Origin: an uncultured Fibrobacter sp.
Lineage (GTDB): Bacteria; Fibrobacterota; Fibrobacteria; Fibrobacterales; Fibrobacteraceae
Direction: 5' to 3'
Assembly (NCBI GenBank): GCA_934699585.1
Contig: CAKUWY010000003.1
Coordinates: 62,001 to 126,000 of the forward strand
DNA length: 64,000 nt
Of this stretch, positions 1-8,226 are shown one piece after another (positions within the stretch are counted from its first letter, which is position 1; every line of letters starts with the position of its first letter). A model generated the notes under the pieces. That model saw only the letters and a list, made by a program, of their open reading frames with translations. It made no database searches and had not been told where the DNA came from. The position numbers and the translations under genes are program-made.

Positions 1-1
1 C

Positions 2-553
2 TTCTATCACCTGGTCTACAGCGGTCGCGGCTCTGCCATGGTGGAGCGGGACCTGAGCCACGAAGAGAGCCGCCAGGTCATGGACCTGATTATTAGCCGC
101 ACCCTGGATTTCAAGGCCCGGGGCATCAACAAGGAAATCCTCACCGTGGATAACCACGCCGACGCTGTCTATCTGTACCTCAAGATGAGGGAAAAGGACC
201 CCGCCCTCGGGGAACGCGTGCTGAAACTCATCCAGAGCAACGGCGGGAACCGTAGCGGCATGGCCTTCGGAAACATCGACAGCGTAGGGAATGTCCACCC
301 CGACCAGTTCACCCAGTACATCACCCTGGGGAACGTGCGGGAACGCCCCTTCGGCGAAATCTGGACCGACCTGAGCAACCCCATCATGGCAGGCCTCAAG
401 GACCGCAAGCCCCTTTTGAAGGGCCGCTGCCCCAAGTGCGCCTACCTGAACCTGTGCAACGGCAACTTCCGTACCCGCGCCGAGGCCGTGACCGGCGACT
501 TCTGGGCCGAAGACCCTGCCTGCTACCTGACGGACGAAGAGATTGGGGGTTAG
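2..553 (+). CDS. NirJ/AhbD-like radical SAM protein, C-terminal part
   Basis: The open frame runs in from the left edge, so the N-terminal radical SAM core with its CxxxCxxC cluster is outside the window. What remains is the C-terminal SPASM-type part: cysteines in GRCPKCAYLNLCNGN and the ending DPACYLTDEEIG, which I recognise from NirJ and AhbC/AhbD proteins that modify siroheme-derived tetrapyrroles to heme d1 or heme b. The nearby hemB and hemL fit a tetrapyrrole role. Heme synthase (AhbD) versus another member of the group cannot be decided from this fragment. The TAG stop is also the first TAG of a heptamer repeat array. Confidence 0.8.
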   Translation, partial: FYHLVYSGRGSAMVERDLSHEESRQVMDLIISRTLDFKARGINKEILTVDNHADAVYLYLKMREKDPALGERVLKLIQSNGGNRSGMAFGNIDSVGNVHPDQFTQYITLGNVRERPFGEIWTDLSNPIMAGLKDRKPLLKGRCPKCAYLNLCNGNFRTRAEAVTGDFWAEDPACYLTDEEIGG

Positions 554-633
554 GGTCTAGGATCTAGGGTCTAGGATTTAGGGAAATGTGGAATGTGAGG
601 GTGAGGTTCGAGGCGCGAGGTTCGGGGCTCGAA
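551..633 (+). repeat. heptamer repeat array starting at a stop codon
   Basis: From the TAG stop of the preceding gene the sequence can be cut into consecutive 7-mers: TAGGGTC, TAGGATC, TAGGGTC, TAGGATT, TAGGGAA, then ATGTGGA/ATGTGAG units and GAGGTTC/GAGGCGC units, all in the same 7-bp phase to about 630. The same order of unit types recurs, read on the minus strand, after yraN near 63.3 kb. Confidence 0.85.
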
Positions 634-639
634 AATTTC

Positions 640-1626
640 CTATAAACTCGCTACCACCTGTTCCAGGCGTTTCTTGGCTGGGGAATCTTCAAGAGGCATG
701 AACAGCTCCTTCGCAAATGCCTGGGTCAGGAGTTCCCGGGCCTTTTCGACGGGAATTCCCCTGCTGGTCAGGTAGAAGAGCTGTTCGGCATCCAGTTCCC
801 CGCAGGTGTTCCCGTGGGTGCATTCCACGTCGTCGTGGTAGATTTTCAGCACCGGCTTTACGGACACGGAACTGTCTTCGGAAAGGAGGATGGTGTTCAC
901 CAGCTGGGACGAAAACACCTTGGAGCAGTTTGCGCCCACTACCACGCTACCGTCGTAGCTGGCATTGGATTTTCCGTTCAGCAGGTTCCTGGCGAACTGG
1001 ACACTTTCGGTTTCGGGCGCTTCGTGTCTGATGGTGATGCGGTGGTGTACGGAGTCGCTGTTTCCTAGCACGTTCAGGGAACGGATTTCTAGCCGGGCAC
1101 CGCTACCTTTCAAGAAGGCGTCCAGGCTGGTGCGCTTGATTCCCGTGCCCCGTTCGATTTCGGAGAAATAGACTTTCGACCCCGCCTCCTGCACGATTCG
1201 GAAATGGCGGAACCTCAGGGGCACGCCGTCGGCAGGGTTTGCAAAGAAGATGTGGACGGAAGCGTTTTCGCCTACGTGAATGTCGAACCGTTCGGCGCAG
1301 ATTTGGTGGGCCACCTTGTTGTCGAGAATCTCGAGGCTGGCCGTTGCGTTCTTGCCGATGTTCAGCACGGTATGGCCAAAGTCGTTGTTGCACTTGAGCA
1401 TGGCCATTTCGTTTGCACCGTCGGCAATATCCTGCTTCATGGTCCGTGCATTAAACGCTATGGGCAGGAGTGCCGCAAAATCCTCTTCGTCGGAATAGTC
1501 TGCGGTATCGCTGCAGGTTTCTGGGAATTCCTGAGCCGGAATTTTTGCCACGGGGAAAAACGTCCACAACTCGTTGTTGCGGCGGGGCATGCCGATTTGC
1601 TTGATGCGGGAAATGGCGTCCATCAT
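640..1626 (-). CDS. sufD: Fe-S cluster assembly protein SufD
   Basis: SufD is the non-ATPase partner that joins SufB and SufC in the SufBC2D scaffold for building Fe-S clusters in the cytoplasm. The 328-residue product has the SufD arrangement: a variable N-terminal part and a beta-helical core, with the C-terminal HGNTCGELDAEQLFYLTSRGI segment typical of the SufB/SufD family, where the conserved histidine lies. The start is an ATGATG overlapping the sufC stop by 4 bp, so translation is probably coupled. SufB itself is 12 kb away on the same strand. At 328 residues it is shorter than the E. coli protein (about 420). Confidence 0.9.
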   Translation of the reverse strand: MMDAISRIKQIGMPRRNNELWTFFPVAKIPAQEFPETCSDTADYSDEEDFAALLPIAFNARTMKQDIADGANEMAMLKCNNDFGHTVLNIGKNATASLEILDNKVAHQICAERFDIHVGENASVHIFFANPADGVPLRFRHFRIVQEAGSKVYFSEIERGTGIKRTSLDAFLKGSGARLEIRSLNVLGNSDSVHHRITIRHEAPETESVQFARNLLNGKSNASYDGSVVVGANCSKVFSSQLVNTILLSEDSSVSVKPVLKIYHDDVECTHGNTCGELDAEQLFYLTSRGIPVEKARELLTQAFAKELFMPLEDSPAKKRLEQVVASL

Positions 1627-2369
1627 TTTTCCTCGATCCAGTCGTAACCTTTTTCTTCCAGTTCAAGGGCCAGTTCTGGCCCACCGCTCAAGATGATTTT
1701 CCCGTGACGGAGCACGTGGACAAAGTCGGGCTTGATGTAGTCCAGGAGCCTCTGGTAGTGGGTCACCAGAATCACCGCCTTGTCGGGGCCCATGATGTGG
1801 TTGATGCCGCCGGCCACGATGCGCAGCGCGTCGATGTCCAGGCCGGAATCGGTTTCGTCCAGCAGGGAAACTTTCGGGTCTAAAATGGCCATCTGCAGAA
1901 TCTCGTTGCGCTTCTTTTCGCCGCCGGAGTAACCTTCGTTTACGCCACGGTCACGGTAACGTTCGTCCATTTCCAGAAGTTCCATCTTTTCGTCGATGAG
2001 CTTCTTGAATTCGGCGTCGTCGATTTCGGGCTGTCCGAGGAACACCCGCTTGCTGTTCAGGGCCATCTTCAAAAATTCCACGTTGTTTACGCCGGGAATT
2101 TCGGTGGGGTACTGGGTGCTGATGAACAGCCCGCTGTTGGCCCTCTCGTTGATTTCCATCTGAAGCAAGTCTTTGCCGTCTAGCGTGACGGAGCCGCCAT
2201 CTACGTGGTAGGCGGGGTGGCCTGCGATGACCTTGGAAAGCGTGCTCTTTCCGGAGCCGTTGGGGCCCATGATGGCGTGGACTTCGCCTGCCTTGACTTC
2301 CAGATTGATACCTTTCAGAATCTGGGTTCCGTCTTCGATGCTTGCCTTTAGGTCTTTAATGGATAACAT
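1623..2369 (-). CDS. sufC: Fe-S cluster assembly ATPase SufC
   Basis: SufC is the ABC-type ATPase of the SufBCD scaffold. Walker A (GPNGSGKST), the signature YSGGEKKRNEI and Walker B ending in LLDETDSGLD are all present, the last being the usual SufC form. I place the start at the ATG at 2369 (MLSIKDLKAS), since families start there and the longer frame only runs into dnaG. Even so it overlaps the dnaG 3' end by 14 bp. The 248-residue length matches the family. Order on the minus strand is dnaG, sufC, sufD with overlaps at both joints. Confidence 0.95.
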   Translation of the reverse strand: MLSIKDLKASIEDGTQILKGINLEVKAGEVHAIMGPNGSGKSTLSKVIAGHPAYHVDGGSVTLDGKDLLQMEINERANSGLFISTQYPTEIPGVNNVEFLKMALNSKRVFLGQPEIDDAEFKKLIDEKMELLEMDERYRDRGVNEGYSGGEKKRNEILQMAILDPKVSLLDETDSGLDIDALRIVAGGINHIMGPDKAVILVTHYQRLLDYIKPDFVHVLRHGKIILSGGPELALELEEKGYDWIEEK

Positions 2370-4221
2370 GGATGAGCCTATCCTTGCAGTTGATGATATT
2401 GTCTGCAAATTGGTTGATGTCTATGGAGCCTTTCTTGTAGGAGGCGTCCAGTTTCTGTAATTCTTGCGTGAAAGCGTAGAGGTCCATACGTTTCTGGATT
2501 CCTTCGGCGCTGTCTAGCTGGATGTTCTTCTTTTCCCTGTCGCAAAAACGCAACATGAGCACCATGAGGGTGTCGTAGAACTCGTTGATTTCCTTGGGTG
2601 ATGTCCAGGTTTCTTCGGGCAGGCCTTCCATAAAGAGCTGGCCCTGCCTTGGCAGGATTTCGTAAAGCGTTTGCGGCGAAAAGTAACCCGTTTCGGCGTA
2701 GTGGGCGATGGAGGTGTTCACGAATTCGTCTACGACGGAAGATTCCAAAAGCTGGATGCCGCTTTCGGCCAGGTTCATGTCAAAGAATTCGCAGGCCCTG
2801 TCCAGCAACGTAGGGTTTCGGTACAGCAGGTTTGCAAACCGGATTTCCAGGGGCGGAATCAGGTTCCACTGGACCATGGCCGCTTCTTCTTGAAGGACTT
2901 CTCGCGCTTGCTCCTGCTCGGCGGAAGGCTTGTGCTTCACGTGGATTTGCTGGACGTCGTTCAGGGACCTGCTGGTGTCGAAACGCTCCGAAAGGAGCTT
3001 TACGTACTGGTTCCGAAGTTCCGTGTTCCCGATGCTCTTGATGAGGGACTTGGCGTAGGTGATAAAGCTTGCCCGGGCCTCGATGCTGGAAAGGTCCTTC
3101 ATGTGGGAAAGGTAGCTGAGCCAGTCTTCGGCATTCTTCAGCTCGTCGCGGAAGGCGCCTGCGCCCCGCTCGTTCACGAAGTTGTCGGGGTCGATCTTGG
3201 TGCCGTCGGGTCTCGAAAGGGCGAATACCTTCGGGCCGATTCCCTTGGGAAGCACGATTTCCAGGGAGCGGAGGGTGGCCTTTTGGCCTGCCGCGTCGCC
3301 GTCGAAGACCAGGAAGGCGGTTTTTGCATAGCGGGAAAGGATGCTGGCGTGGTTCTCGGTAAGGGCGGTGCCGGAGGCGGCCACCACGTTCTGTACGCCG
3401 CCCTGGTAAAGGCTTATCAGGTCGAAGTATCCCTCTACAATGATGACCGCGTTTTCTTTGGCGATGGCGTTCTTGCTGTGGTTCAGCCCGAAAAGGATGT
3501 CACTCTTATGGTAAAGGATAGTTTCCGGGCTGTTCATGTACTTTGCCGGACTCTTGCCGGAAAGGTCGCGCCCTCCGAAGGCCACCACCACGCCGGAAAT
3601 GTTCTGGATGGCAATCATCAGGCGGTCCCGGAACTTGTCGGAAATACCGCCGTTCTCCTTTTCTACGGCAAGGCCTGCCTTGACGCATTCCTTGGGAGAG
3701 AAGCCTTTCTTGGCGGCGTAGCCTACGAAACCTTCGCGACCGTCGGGAGCGTAGCCGATGTGGAACTGCTTGCGGGTTGGTTCGGAAATATGGCGGCTGT
3801 TCAGGTATTGAAGAGCCTTTGGACTGCGGGTCAGCTGTTCTTCGAACCACTCACAGGCCAGTTCGTTCAACTTGCGGACCAGTTCACGCTCTTCGGTGAT
3901 TTCGGCCCGTTCGGGGTTGCCCACGCTGGGCAGCTCGAAACTGCAAAAATCCGCCACCCATTTTACGGCGGCGTTGAAGTCGATTTTTTCGTGTTCCTGC
4001 ACGAACTTGAACACATCCCCGCCGGCACCGCAGGCAAAGCACTTGTAGATGCCCAGGGTGGGGTTTACGTACATGGAGGGGGAGTGGTCGTCGTGGAAGG
4101 GGCACACCCCAACGTAGCGTCCGTTGCCCGACCTTTTCAGGGGCAAAAACTGCTCAATGACGGCCGTGATGTCGGCTTCGGATTTGAGCTGCTGGATGAC
4201 TTCGTTAGGGTAAAAGGGCAT
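2356..4221 (-). CDS. dnaG: DNA primase DnaG
   Basis: This enzyme synthesises RNA primers at the replication fork. A CHC2 zinc-binding domain is visible at residues 40-64 (C40, H43, C61, C64), followed by the catalytic core and a Toprim domain with the VEGYFDLIS glutamate near residue 264 and DGDAAG at 307-312. The C-terminal region, which binds the replicative helicase DnaB in known primases, is less conserved. The length of 621 residues is normal. It leads a minus-strand operon into sufC and sufD and is divergent from hemB, with about 50 bp of AT-rich promoter DNA between them. Confidence 0.96.
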   Translation of the reverse strand: MPFYPNEVIQQLKSEADITAVIEQFLPLKRSGNGRYVGVCPFHDDHSPSMYVNPTLGIYKCFACGAGGDVFKFVQEHEKIDFNAAVKWVADFCSFELPSVGNPERAEITEERELVRKLNELACEWFEEQLTRSPKALQYLNSRHISEPTRKQFHIGYAPDGREGFVGYAAKKGFSPKECVKAGLAVEKENGGISDKFRDRLMIAIQNISGVVVAFGGRDLSGKSPAKYMNSPETILYHKSDILFGLNHSKNAIAKENAVIIVEGYFDLISLYQGGVQNVVAASGTALTENHASILSRYAKTAFLVFDGDAAGQKATLRSLEIVLPKGIGPKVFALSRPDGTKIDPDNFVNERGAGAFRDELKNAEDWLSYLSHMKDLSSIEARASFITYAKSLIKSIGNTELRNQYVKLLSERFDTSRSLNDVQQIHVKHKPSAEQEQAREVLQEEAAMVQWNLIPPLEIRFANLLYRNPTLLDRACEFFDMNLAESGIQLLESSVVDEFVNTSIAHYAETGYFSPQTLYEILPRQGQLFMEGLPEETWTSPKEINEFYDTLMVLMLRFCDREKKNIQLDSAEGIQKRMDLYAFTQELQKLDASYKKGSIDINQFADNIINCKDRLIHVIH

Positions 4222-4271
4222 GGCCCAAATTTAGCTTTTTTTTATATTGGAGTTATAAATTGGAGTCTATT

Positions 4272-5237
4272 ATGATTAAACGTCCCCGTCGCTTGCGCAA
4301 GAACGAAACCATCAGAAACATGGTTGCCGAAACCGCCGTGAATCCGGCATCCCTGGTGTACCCTCTGTTTGTAAAGGAAGGTTCGGGAATCAAGGAAGAA
4401 ATTCCGTCTATGCCGGGGCAGTTCCGATTTTCTATCGACGAACTTCTGAAAGAGGTGGACGGTTATGCGGCCCTTGGGCTCAAGTCTATCTTGCTGTTTG
4501 GCATTCCCGACATGAAAGATGAAATGGCGAGTTCCGCCTACGACGATGACGGTATTATCCAGCGCGCGGTCCGTGCTCTGAAGGCCAGGTTCCCGGAACT
4601 CTACATCATTACCGACGTGTGCCTCTGCGAATACATGAGCCACGGTCATTGCGGCATCTTGAAGGACGGCGAAGTGGATAACGACGCTACCCTGGAGCTT
4701 TTGGCGAAAACCGCCCTGTCTCATGCCATTGCCGGTGCCGACATGGTGGCGCCCAGCGACATGATGGACGGCCGTGTGGCAGCTATCCGCGAAAAGCTGG
4801 ACGAGAACGGTTTCAAGAACACTCCGATCATGTCTTATAGTGCCAAGTTTGCTAGCGCCTATTACGGACCCTTCCGCGAGGCGGCCGGTTCTGCTCCCCA
4901 GTGCGGCAACCGCAAGGGCTACCAGATGGACGTGCGTAACGGTCGCGAGGCCTTGCGCGAAGTGGAATTGGACCTGGAAGAAGGTGCAGACATCGTGATG
5001 GTGAAGCCGGGTCTTGCGTTCTTGGATGTGCTTCGCCAGACCGCCGAAATCAGCGATGTGCCGGTGGCGGTTTACAACGTGAGCGGTGAATACGCCATGG
5101 TGAAGGCCGCCGCAAACCTTGGCCTTATCGACGAAGATGCCATTATTCGCGAAAATATGCTGGCTTTTAAGCGTGCCGGGGCCGATATTATCATTTCCTA
5201 CCACGCAAAAGAGGCTTTAGAGAGGAATTTGTTGTAA
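4272..5237 (+). CDS. hemB: Porphobilinogen synthase (delta-aminolevulinate dehydratase)
   Basis: HemB condenses two 5-aminolevulinate molecules to porphobilinogen. The zinc site cysteines lie in DVCLCEYMSHGHCG (about residues 117, 119 and 127), marking the zinc-dependent form. The two active-site lysines are in SYSAKFAS (about K192) and MVKPGLAF (about K245). An ATG occurs at 4260, but GGAG at 4262-4265 sits at good distance before the ATG at 4272, so I take the latter (MIKRPRRL). The gene is divergent from dnaG and followed by a small lipoprotein gene and hemL. Confidence 0.95.
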   Translation: MIKRPRRLRKNETIRNMVAETAVNPASLVYPLFVKEGSGIKEEIPSMPGQFRFSIDELLKEVDGYAALGLKSILLFGIPDMKDEMASSAYDDDGIIQRAVRALKARFPELYIITDVCLCEYMSHGHCGILKDGEVDNDATLELLAKTALSHAIAGADMVAPSDMMDGRVAAIREKLDENGFKNTPIMSYSAKFASAYYGPFREAAGSAPQCGNRKGYQMDVRNGREALREVELDLEEGADIVMVKPGLAFLDVLRQTAEISDVPVAVYNVSGEYAMVKAAANLGLIDEDAIIRENMLAFKRAGADIIISYHAKEALERNLL

Positions 5238-5297
5238 AATCTCTTCTTTTTTACTATAATTTGTAGCAACATAAACCTTATCCATATGGAGAAAAAA

Positions 5298-5637
5298 ATG
5301 AAAAAAACTCATGCTTGTCGCCGCTCTCGGCGCTGCCGCTATCTTCACCGCTTGTGGCGATGACTCTTCTTCTTCTGCTAAGGCAGGAACCTATAGCTGC
5401 GATGTGAGTGCTGATGCGGATGCTAAGTCCGTTACCACCGAATGGAACGTCGAAGGCGTGAAAACCAAGGACGTTTACACTATCGTGGGCGACTCTCTGA
5501 AGATTGAAACTGCAGATACCACAATGGTAAGAGCTCTCATGGAAGATGAAGACCTCGCTTTCATTGAAGAATTTGCCAAGAAGGGTTGCGAGACTGCAAT
5601 CAAGATGTACGAAGAAGACAAGAATGCGGCTAAGTAA
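5298..5637 (+). CDS. Small lipoprotein; signal peptide frame broken by an A7 tract
   Basis: The readable frame from the ATG at 5311 gives a 108-residue protein beginning MLVAALGAAAIFTAC, a lipobox without the usual positively charged start. Twelve bases upstream an ATG at 5298 has a proper Shine-Dalgarno (GGAG at 5288-5291), but it is followed by seven A residues (5301-5307) that put it out of frame. With six A residues the product would begin MKKLMLVAALGAAA, a textbook lipoprotein signal. The mature part is rich in Ser, Asp and Lys, with two cysteines that could pair. Function is unknown. It is followed by a terminator. Confidence 0.7.
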
Positions 5638-5668
5638 TCGTTAAAAAAAACAGGTATGCTTAAAAAAG

Positions 5669-5697
5669 TCCGGCCCTTTGGGTCGGATTTTCTATTT
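5669..5697 (+). terminator. Rho-independent terminator just before hemL
   Basis: TCCGGCCC (5669-5676) pairs with GGGTCGGA (5680-5687), one G-T pair, loop TTT, followed by a T-rich run TTTTCTATTTT. It closes the small lipoprotein gene. The hemL ribosome binding site (GGGG at 5699-5702) lies directly behind the T run, so a transcript reaching hemL from upstream must read through. Confidence 0.8.
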
Positions 5698-5705
5698 TGG
5701 GGTCT

Positions 5706-6992
5706 ATGAACCACTCCATTAGCGAAAAACTTTTTACCGAAGCCAAGACCCTGATGCCCGGCGGCGTGAACAGCCCTGTCCGTGCATACAACAATGTGGG
5801 GGCCACACCTCCTTTTATCGCCCGCGCCAAGGGAAGCCACATCTATGACGTGGACGGAAACGACTACATCGATTACGTGGGCAGCTGGGGCCCAATGCTG
5901 TTGGGCCACGCCCACGACAGCGTCATCAAGGCGGTGTCAGAAACCGCCAAGAACGGCCTGAGCTTTGGAGCACCTTGCGGCCTGGAGTCAGAGCTGGCCA
6001 AACTGGTGATGGACCTTGTGCCCAGTGTGGAAATGATTCGCATGGTGAACAGCGGTACCGAGGCCACCATGAGCGCCATCCGCGCGGCTCGTGGTTTCAC
6101 GGGTCGTGACAAGATTGTGAAGTTCGAGGGCTGTTACCACGGCCATAGCGATAGCTTGCTCATCAAAGCGGGTTCGGGAATGCTTACTACGGGCAAGCCC
6201 AGCAGCAAGGGCGTTCCGGCCGACCTCGCGAAATACACGCTTACGCTACAGTACAACGATGTGGCGGGAGTGAAGGAACTGTTCGACAAGATTGGCGACG
6301 AAATCGCCGGCGTGATCGTGGAGCCTGTGGCTGGGAACATGGGGGTAGTGCCTGCCAAGCCGGAATTCTTGCAGGCCCTTTCCGAAGAGACCAAGAAACA
6401 CGGCGCCCTTTTGATTGTGGACGAGGTGATGACGGGATTCCGTGTAGGAATCCACTGCGCTCAAGGACTGTACGGCATCAAGCCGGACCTGACCACCTTC
6501 GGAAAGATTATCGGCGGAGGTATGCCGGTAGGTGCCTACGGTGGTCGACTGGACGTGATGCAGCAGATTGCTCCCTTGGGCGGAATCTACCAGGCGGGAA
6601 CCCTTTCAGGTAATCCGGTGGCCATGGCGGCGGGACTTTCCACTATGCGTGAACTGCATAGTCATCCGGAATATTACGTTCACGCCGAAGCCATGACCAG
6701 GCGCCTGCTAGAAGGCCTCAAGGACGCAGCCGCCTCTGCAGGGCTCGCCATTTCTACAAACCAGGTGGGTTCCATGGGCTGTATCTTCTTTACCGAAGGC
6801 CCGGTCACGTGCTTTGCCGATGTGCAAAAATCCGACCTGGAACTGTTCCGCAGGTATTTCTTGGGAATGCTAGACCAGGGAATCTACCTGGCACCAAGCC
6901 AGTTCGAAGCCATCTTCGTAAGTGCCGCCCATACAGAAAACGACATCGACCGAACCGTCGATGCCGCCAGAAAAGTTTTCAAGAGCCTATAG
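5706..6992 (+). CDS. hemL: Glutamate-1-semialdehyde 2,1-aminomutase
   Basis: HemL converts glutamate-1-semialdehyde to 5-aminolevulinate using PLP, one step before HemB. The catalytic lysine is in TTFGKIIGGGMPVGAYGG (about K267), and the PLP-contacting VDEVMTGFR motif precedes it. MNHSISEKLF at 5706 is the ATG start, preceded by GGGG; the longer frame uses a TTG. The length of 428 residues is normal. The presence of HemL implies the C5 (glutamyl-tRNA) route. No promoter is evident between the terminator and the start. Confidence 0.96.
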   Translation: MNHSISEKLFTEAKTLMPGGVNSPVRAYNNVGATPPFIARAKGSHIYDVDGNDYIDYVGSWGPMLLGHAHDSVIKAVSETAKNGLSFGAPCGLESELAKLVMDLVPSVEMIRMVNSGTEATMSAIRAARGFTGRDKIVKFEGCYHGHSDSLLIKAGSGMLTTGKPSSKGVPADLAKYTLTLQYNDVAGVKELFDKIGDEIAGVIVEPVAGNMGVVPAKPEFLQALSEETKKHGALLIVDEVMTGFRVGIHCAQGLYGIKPDLTTFGKIIGGGMPVGAYGGRLDVMQQIAPLGGIYQAGTLSGNPVAMAAGLSTMRELHSHPEYYVHAEAMTRRLLEGLKDAAASAGLAISTNQVGSMGCIFFTEGPVTCFADVQKSDLELFRRYFLGMLDQGIYLAPSQFEAIFVSAAHTENDIDRTVDAARKVFKSL

Positions 6993-7012
6993 GATTTATC
7001 GTTGGCGTTGTC

Positions 7013-7033
7013 ATGCCCGACTTGGTCGGGCAT
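7013..7033. repeat. ATGCCCGA palindrome between convergent genes
   Basis: ATGCCCGA, loop CTTGG, TCGGGCAT: a perfect 8-bp stem between the ends of hemL and the MFS gene. The same type recurs at 10957-10980 and 63234-63254. It lacks a T run on either strand, so it may fold at transcript ends but is not a clear intrinsic terminator. Confidence 0.75.
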
Positions 7034-7038
7034 CTCCT

Positions 7039-8205
7039 TTACACACCTTTAATCTCCTGGTGGGAATCCTTCTTCACGAAGATTTCCATCATGGTGAATC
7101 CGAACAGGTAAAGCCCGCCCAGCACCAGGAACAGATTGTTTCCTGTAAAGATGTTTCCGAGGGTAGGGCCGATGATGCCCGCGATTCCCCAGCCCGAAAG
7201 GGTCATGGCGTGTACTGTGGAAACGCAGGAGGTGCCGAAGCGCTTGGCCAAAAGGCTCGGCAGCACGGAGAAGTTTCCACCGTAGGCGAATTCCACCATC
7301 ATGATACCGCAAATGGCAAGCCAGGCTTGCTCGGTATAGCAGAGGAACGCCGCCAAGATACTGAGGGAGCAAACGTAGTGGTAGGCGCCCTTTCGGCCGA
7401 TATAGTCGGAGAGGGTGCTCATGCCGAAACGGCCCAGCACGTTGAACACGGCGGTAAGGGCCATGATGAGGGCGATTTCCTTGAAGCCCAGGTATTTCAG
7501 CAGGCTTTTTTCCTGGGCAATCAGGGCAAGTCCGCAGGAAATGTTGATGCAGAACATGACCCAGATGGACACGTATTCCATGGTGAGGAACTTGGTGTGA
7601 ACCAAGTCCTTGAATGGGATGGCCGTCTTCTTGGTCATGATAAAGGCGGGATTGGGCCTGAACAGCCAGGAACATACGGACATGACCGTCAGGAAGGCGC
7701 ATCCGAGAATCAGGAACAGGTAGGGCAGCTCGAAATTGGCCAACAGGTACTCGATAGCGGGGGCGGCCACGAACTTGCCTGCTCCAAAGCCCGTGATGGC
7801 AAGGCCCGAGGCCAGGCCCTTGTGGTCGCTGAAGTTGGAAAGCAACTGCTTGATGGGGCACACGTAGCCGATGCCGGTGCCCGCCCCCATGAAGGAGCAG
7901 CCGATGTAGTACAGCGGGAGTATGCCGAACTTGATGGCGGCAAAGAGGGTGAACATGCCGATGGCGAACAAGGTGGTGGAAACCACCGACATCCGTTTCG
8001 GGTTCAGTTCCACCATGCGCCCGAAGGTAGCGGCGCACATCCCCAGGAAGAAGATAATCAGGGTGAACCCGATGTCCGCCTGGAACTTTGAAATGCCGAA
8101 GCACTCCATGATGTTGACGGAGTACTGGGAGTAGTTATAGACGGTACCCAGGGAAAGGGGGAGCCCGATTCCCGGAACGAGGATGTTGAGGACGCGGTTG
8201 CTCAT
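7039..8205 (-). CDS. MFS transporter, oxalate/formate antiporter-like
   Basis: A 388-residue integral membrane protein with about 12 predicted hydrophobic segments. The start (LGTVYNYSQYSVNIM) and GLASGLAITGFGAGKFVAAP around residues 140-160 resemble the OxlT-type (OFA) branch of the major facilitator superfamily, which exchanges organic anions. The substrate is not readable from sequence. A strong GGAGGT lies 5 bp before the ATG at 8205. It is the last gene of an operon with an acyl-CoA synthetase 21 bp upstream, which suggests a carboxylate as substrate (inference). Confidence 0.8.
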   Translation of the reverse strand: MSNRVLNILVPGIGLPLSLGTVYNYSQYSVNIMECFGISKFQADIGFTLIIFFLGMCAATFGRMVELNPKRMSVVSTTLFAIGMFTLFAAIKFGILPLYYIGCSFMGAGTGIGYVCPIKQLLSNFSDHKGLASGLAITGFGAGKFVAAPAIEYLLANFELPYLFLILGCAFLTVMSVCSWLFRPNPAFIMTKKTAIPFKDLVHTKFLTMEYVSIWVMFCINISCGLALIAQEKSLLKYLGFKEIALIMALTAVFNVLGRFGMSTLSDYIGRKGAYHYVCSLSILAAFLCYTEQAWLAICGIMMVEFAYGGNFSVLPSLLAKRFGTSCVSTVHAMTLSGWGIAGIIGPTLGNIFTGNNLFLVLGGLYLFGFTMMEIFVKKDSHQEIKGV

Positions 8206-8226
8206 GACATACCTCCGGGAATGCCG

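Noticed and set aside
600..640. tRNA T-arm-like GGTTCGAGG sequences
   Set aside because: They are units of the GAGGTTC heptamer repeats; no acceptor stem or anticodon arm can be built around them.
2671..4275. 534-codon open frame opposite dnaG
   Set aside because: It is antisense to a gene with clear primase motifs, has no ribosome site and its translation shows no family. GC-rich codon bias opens such frames.
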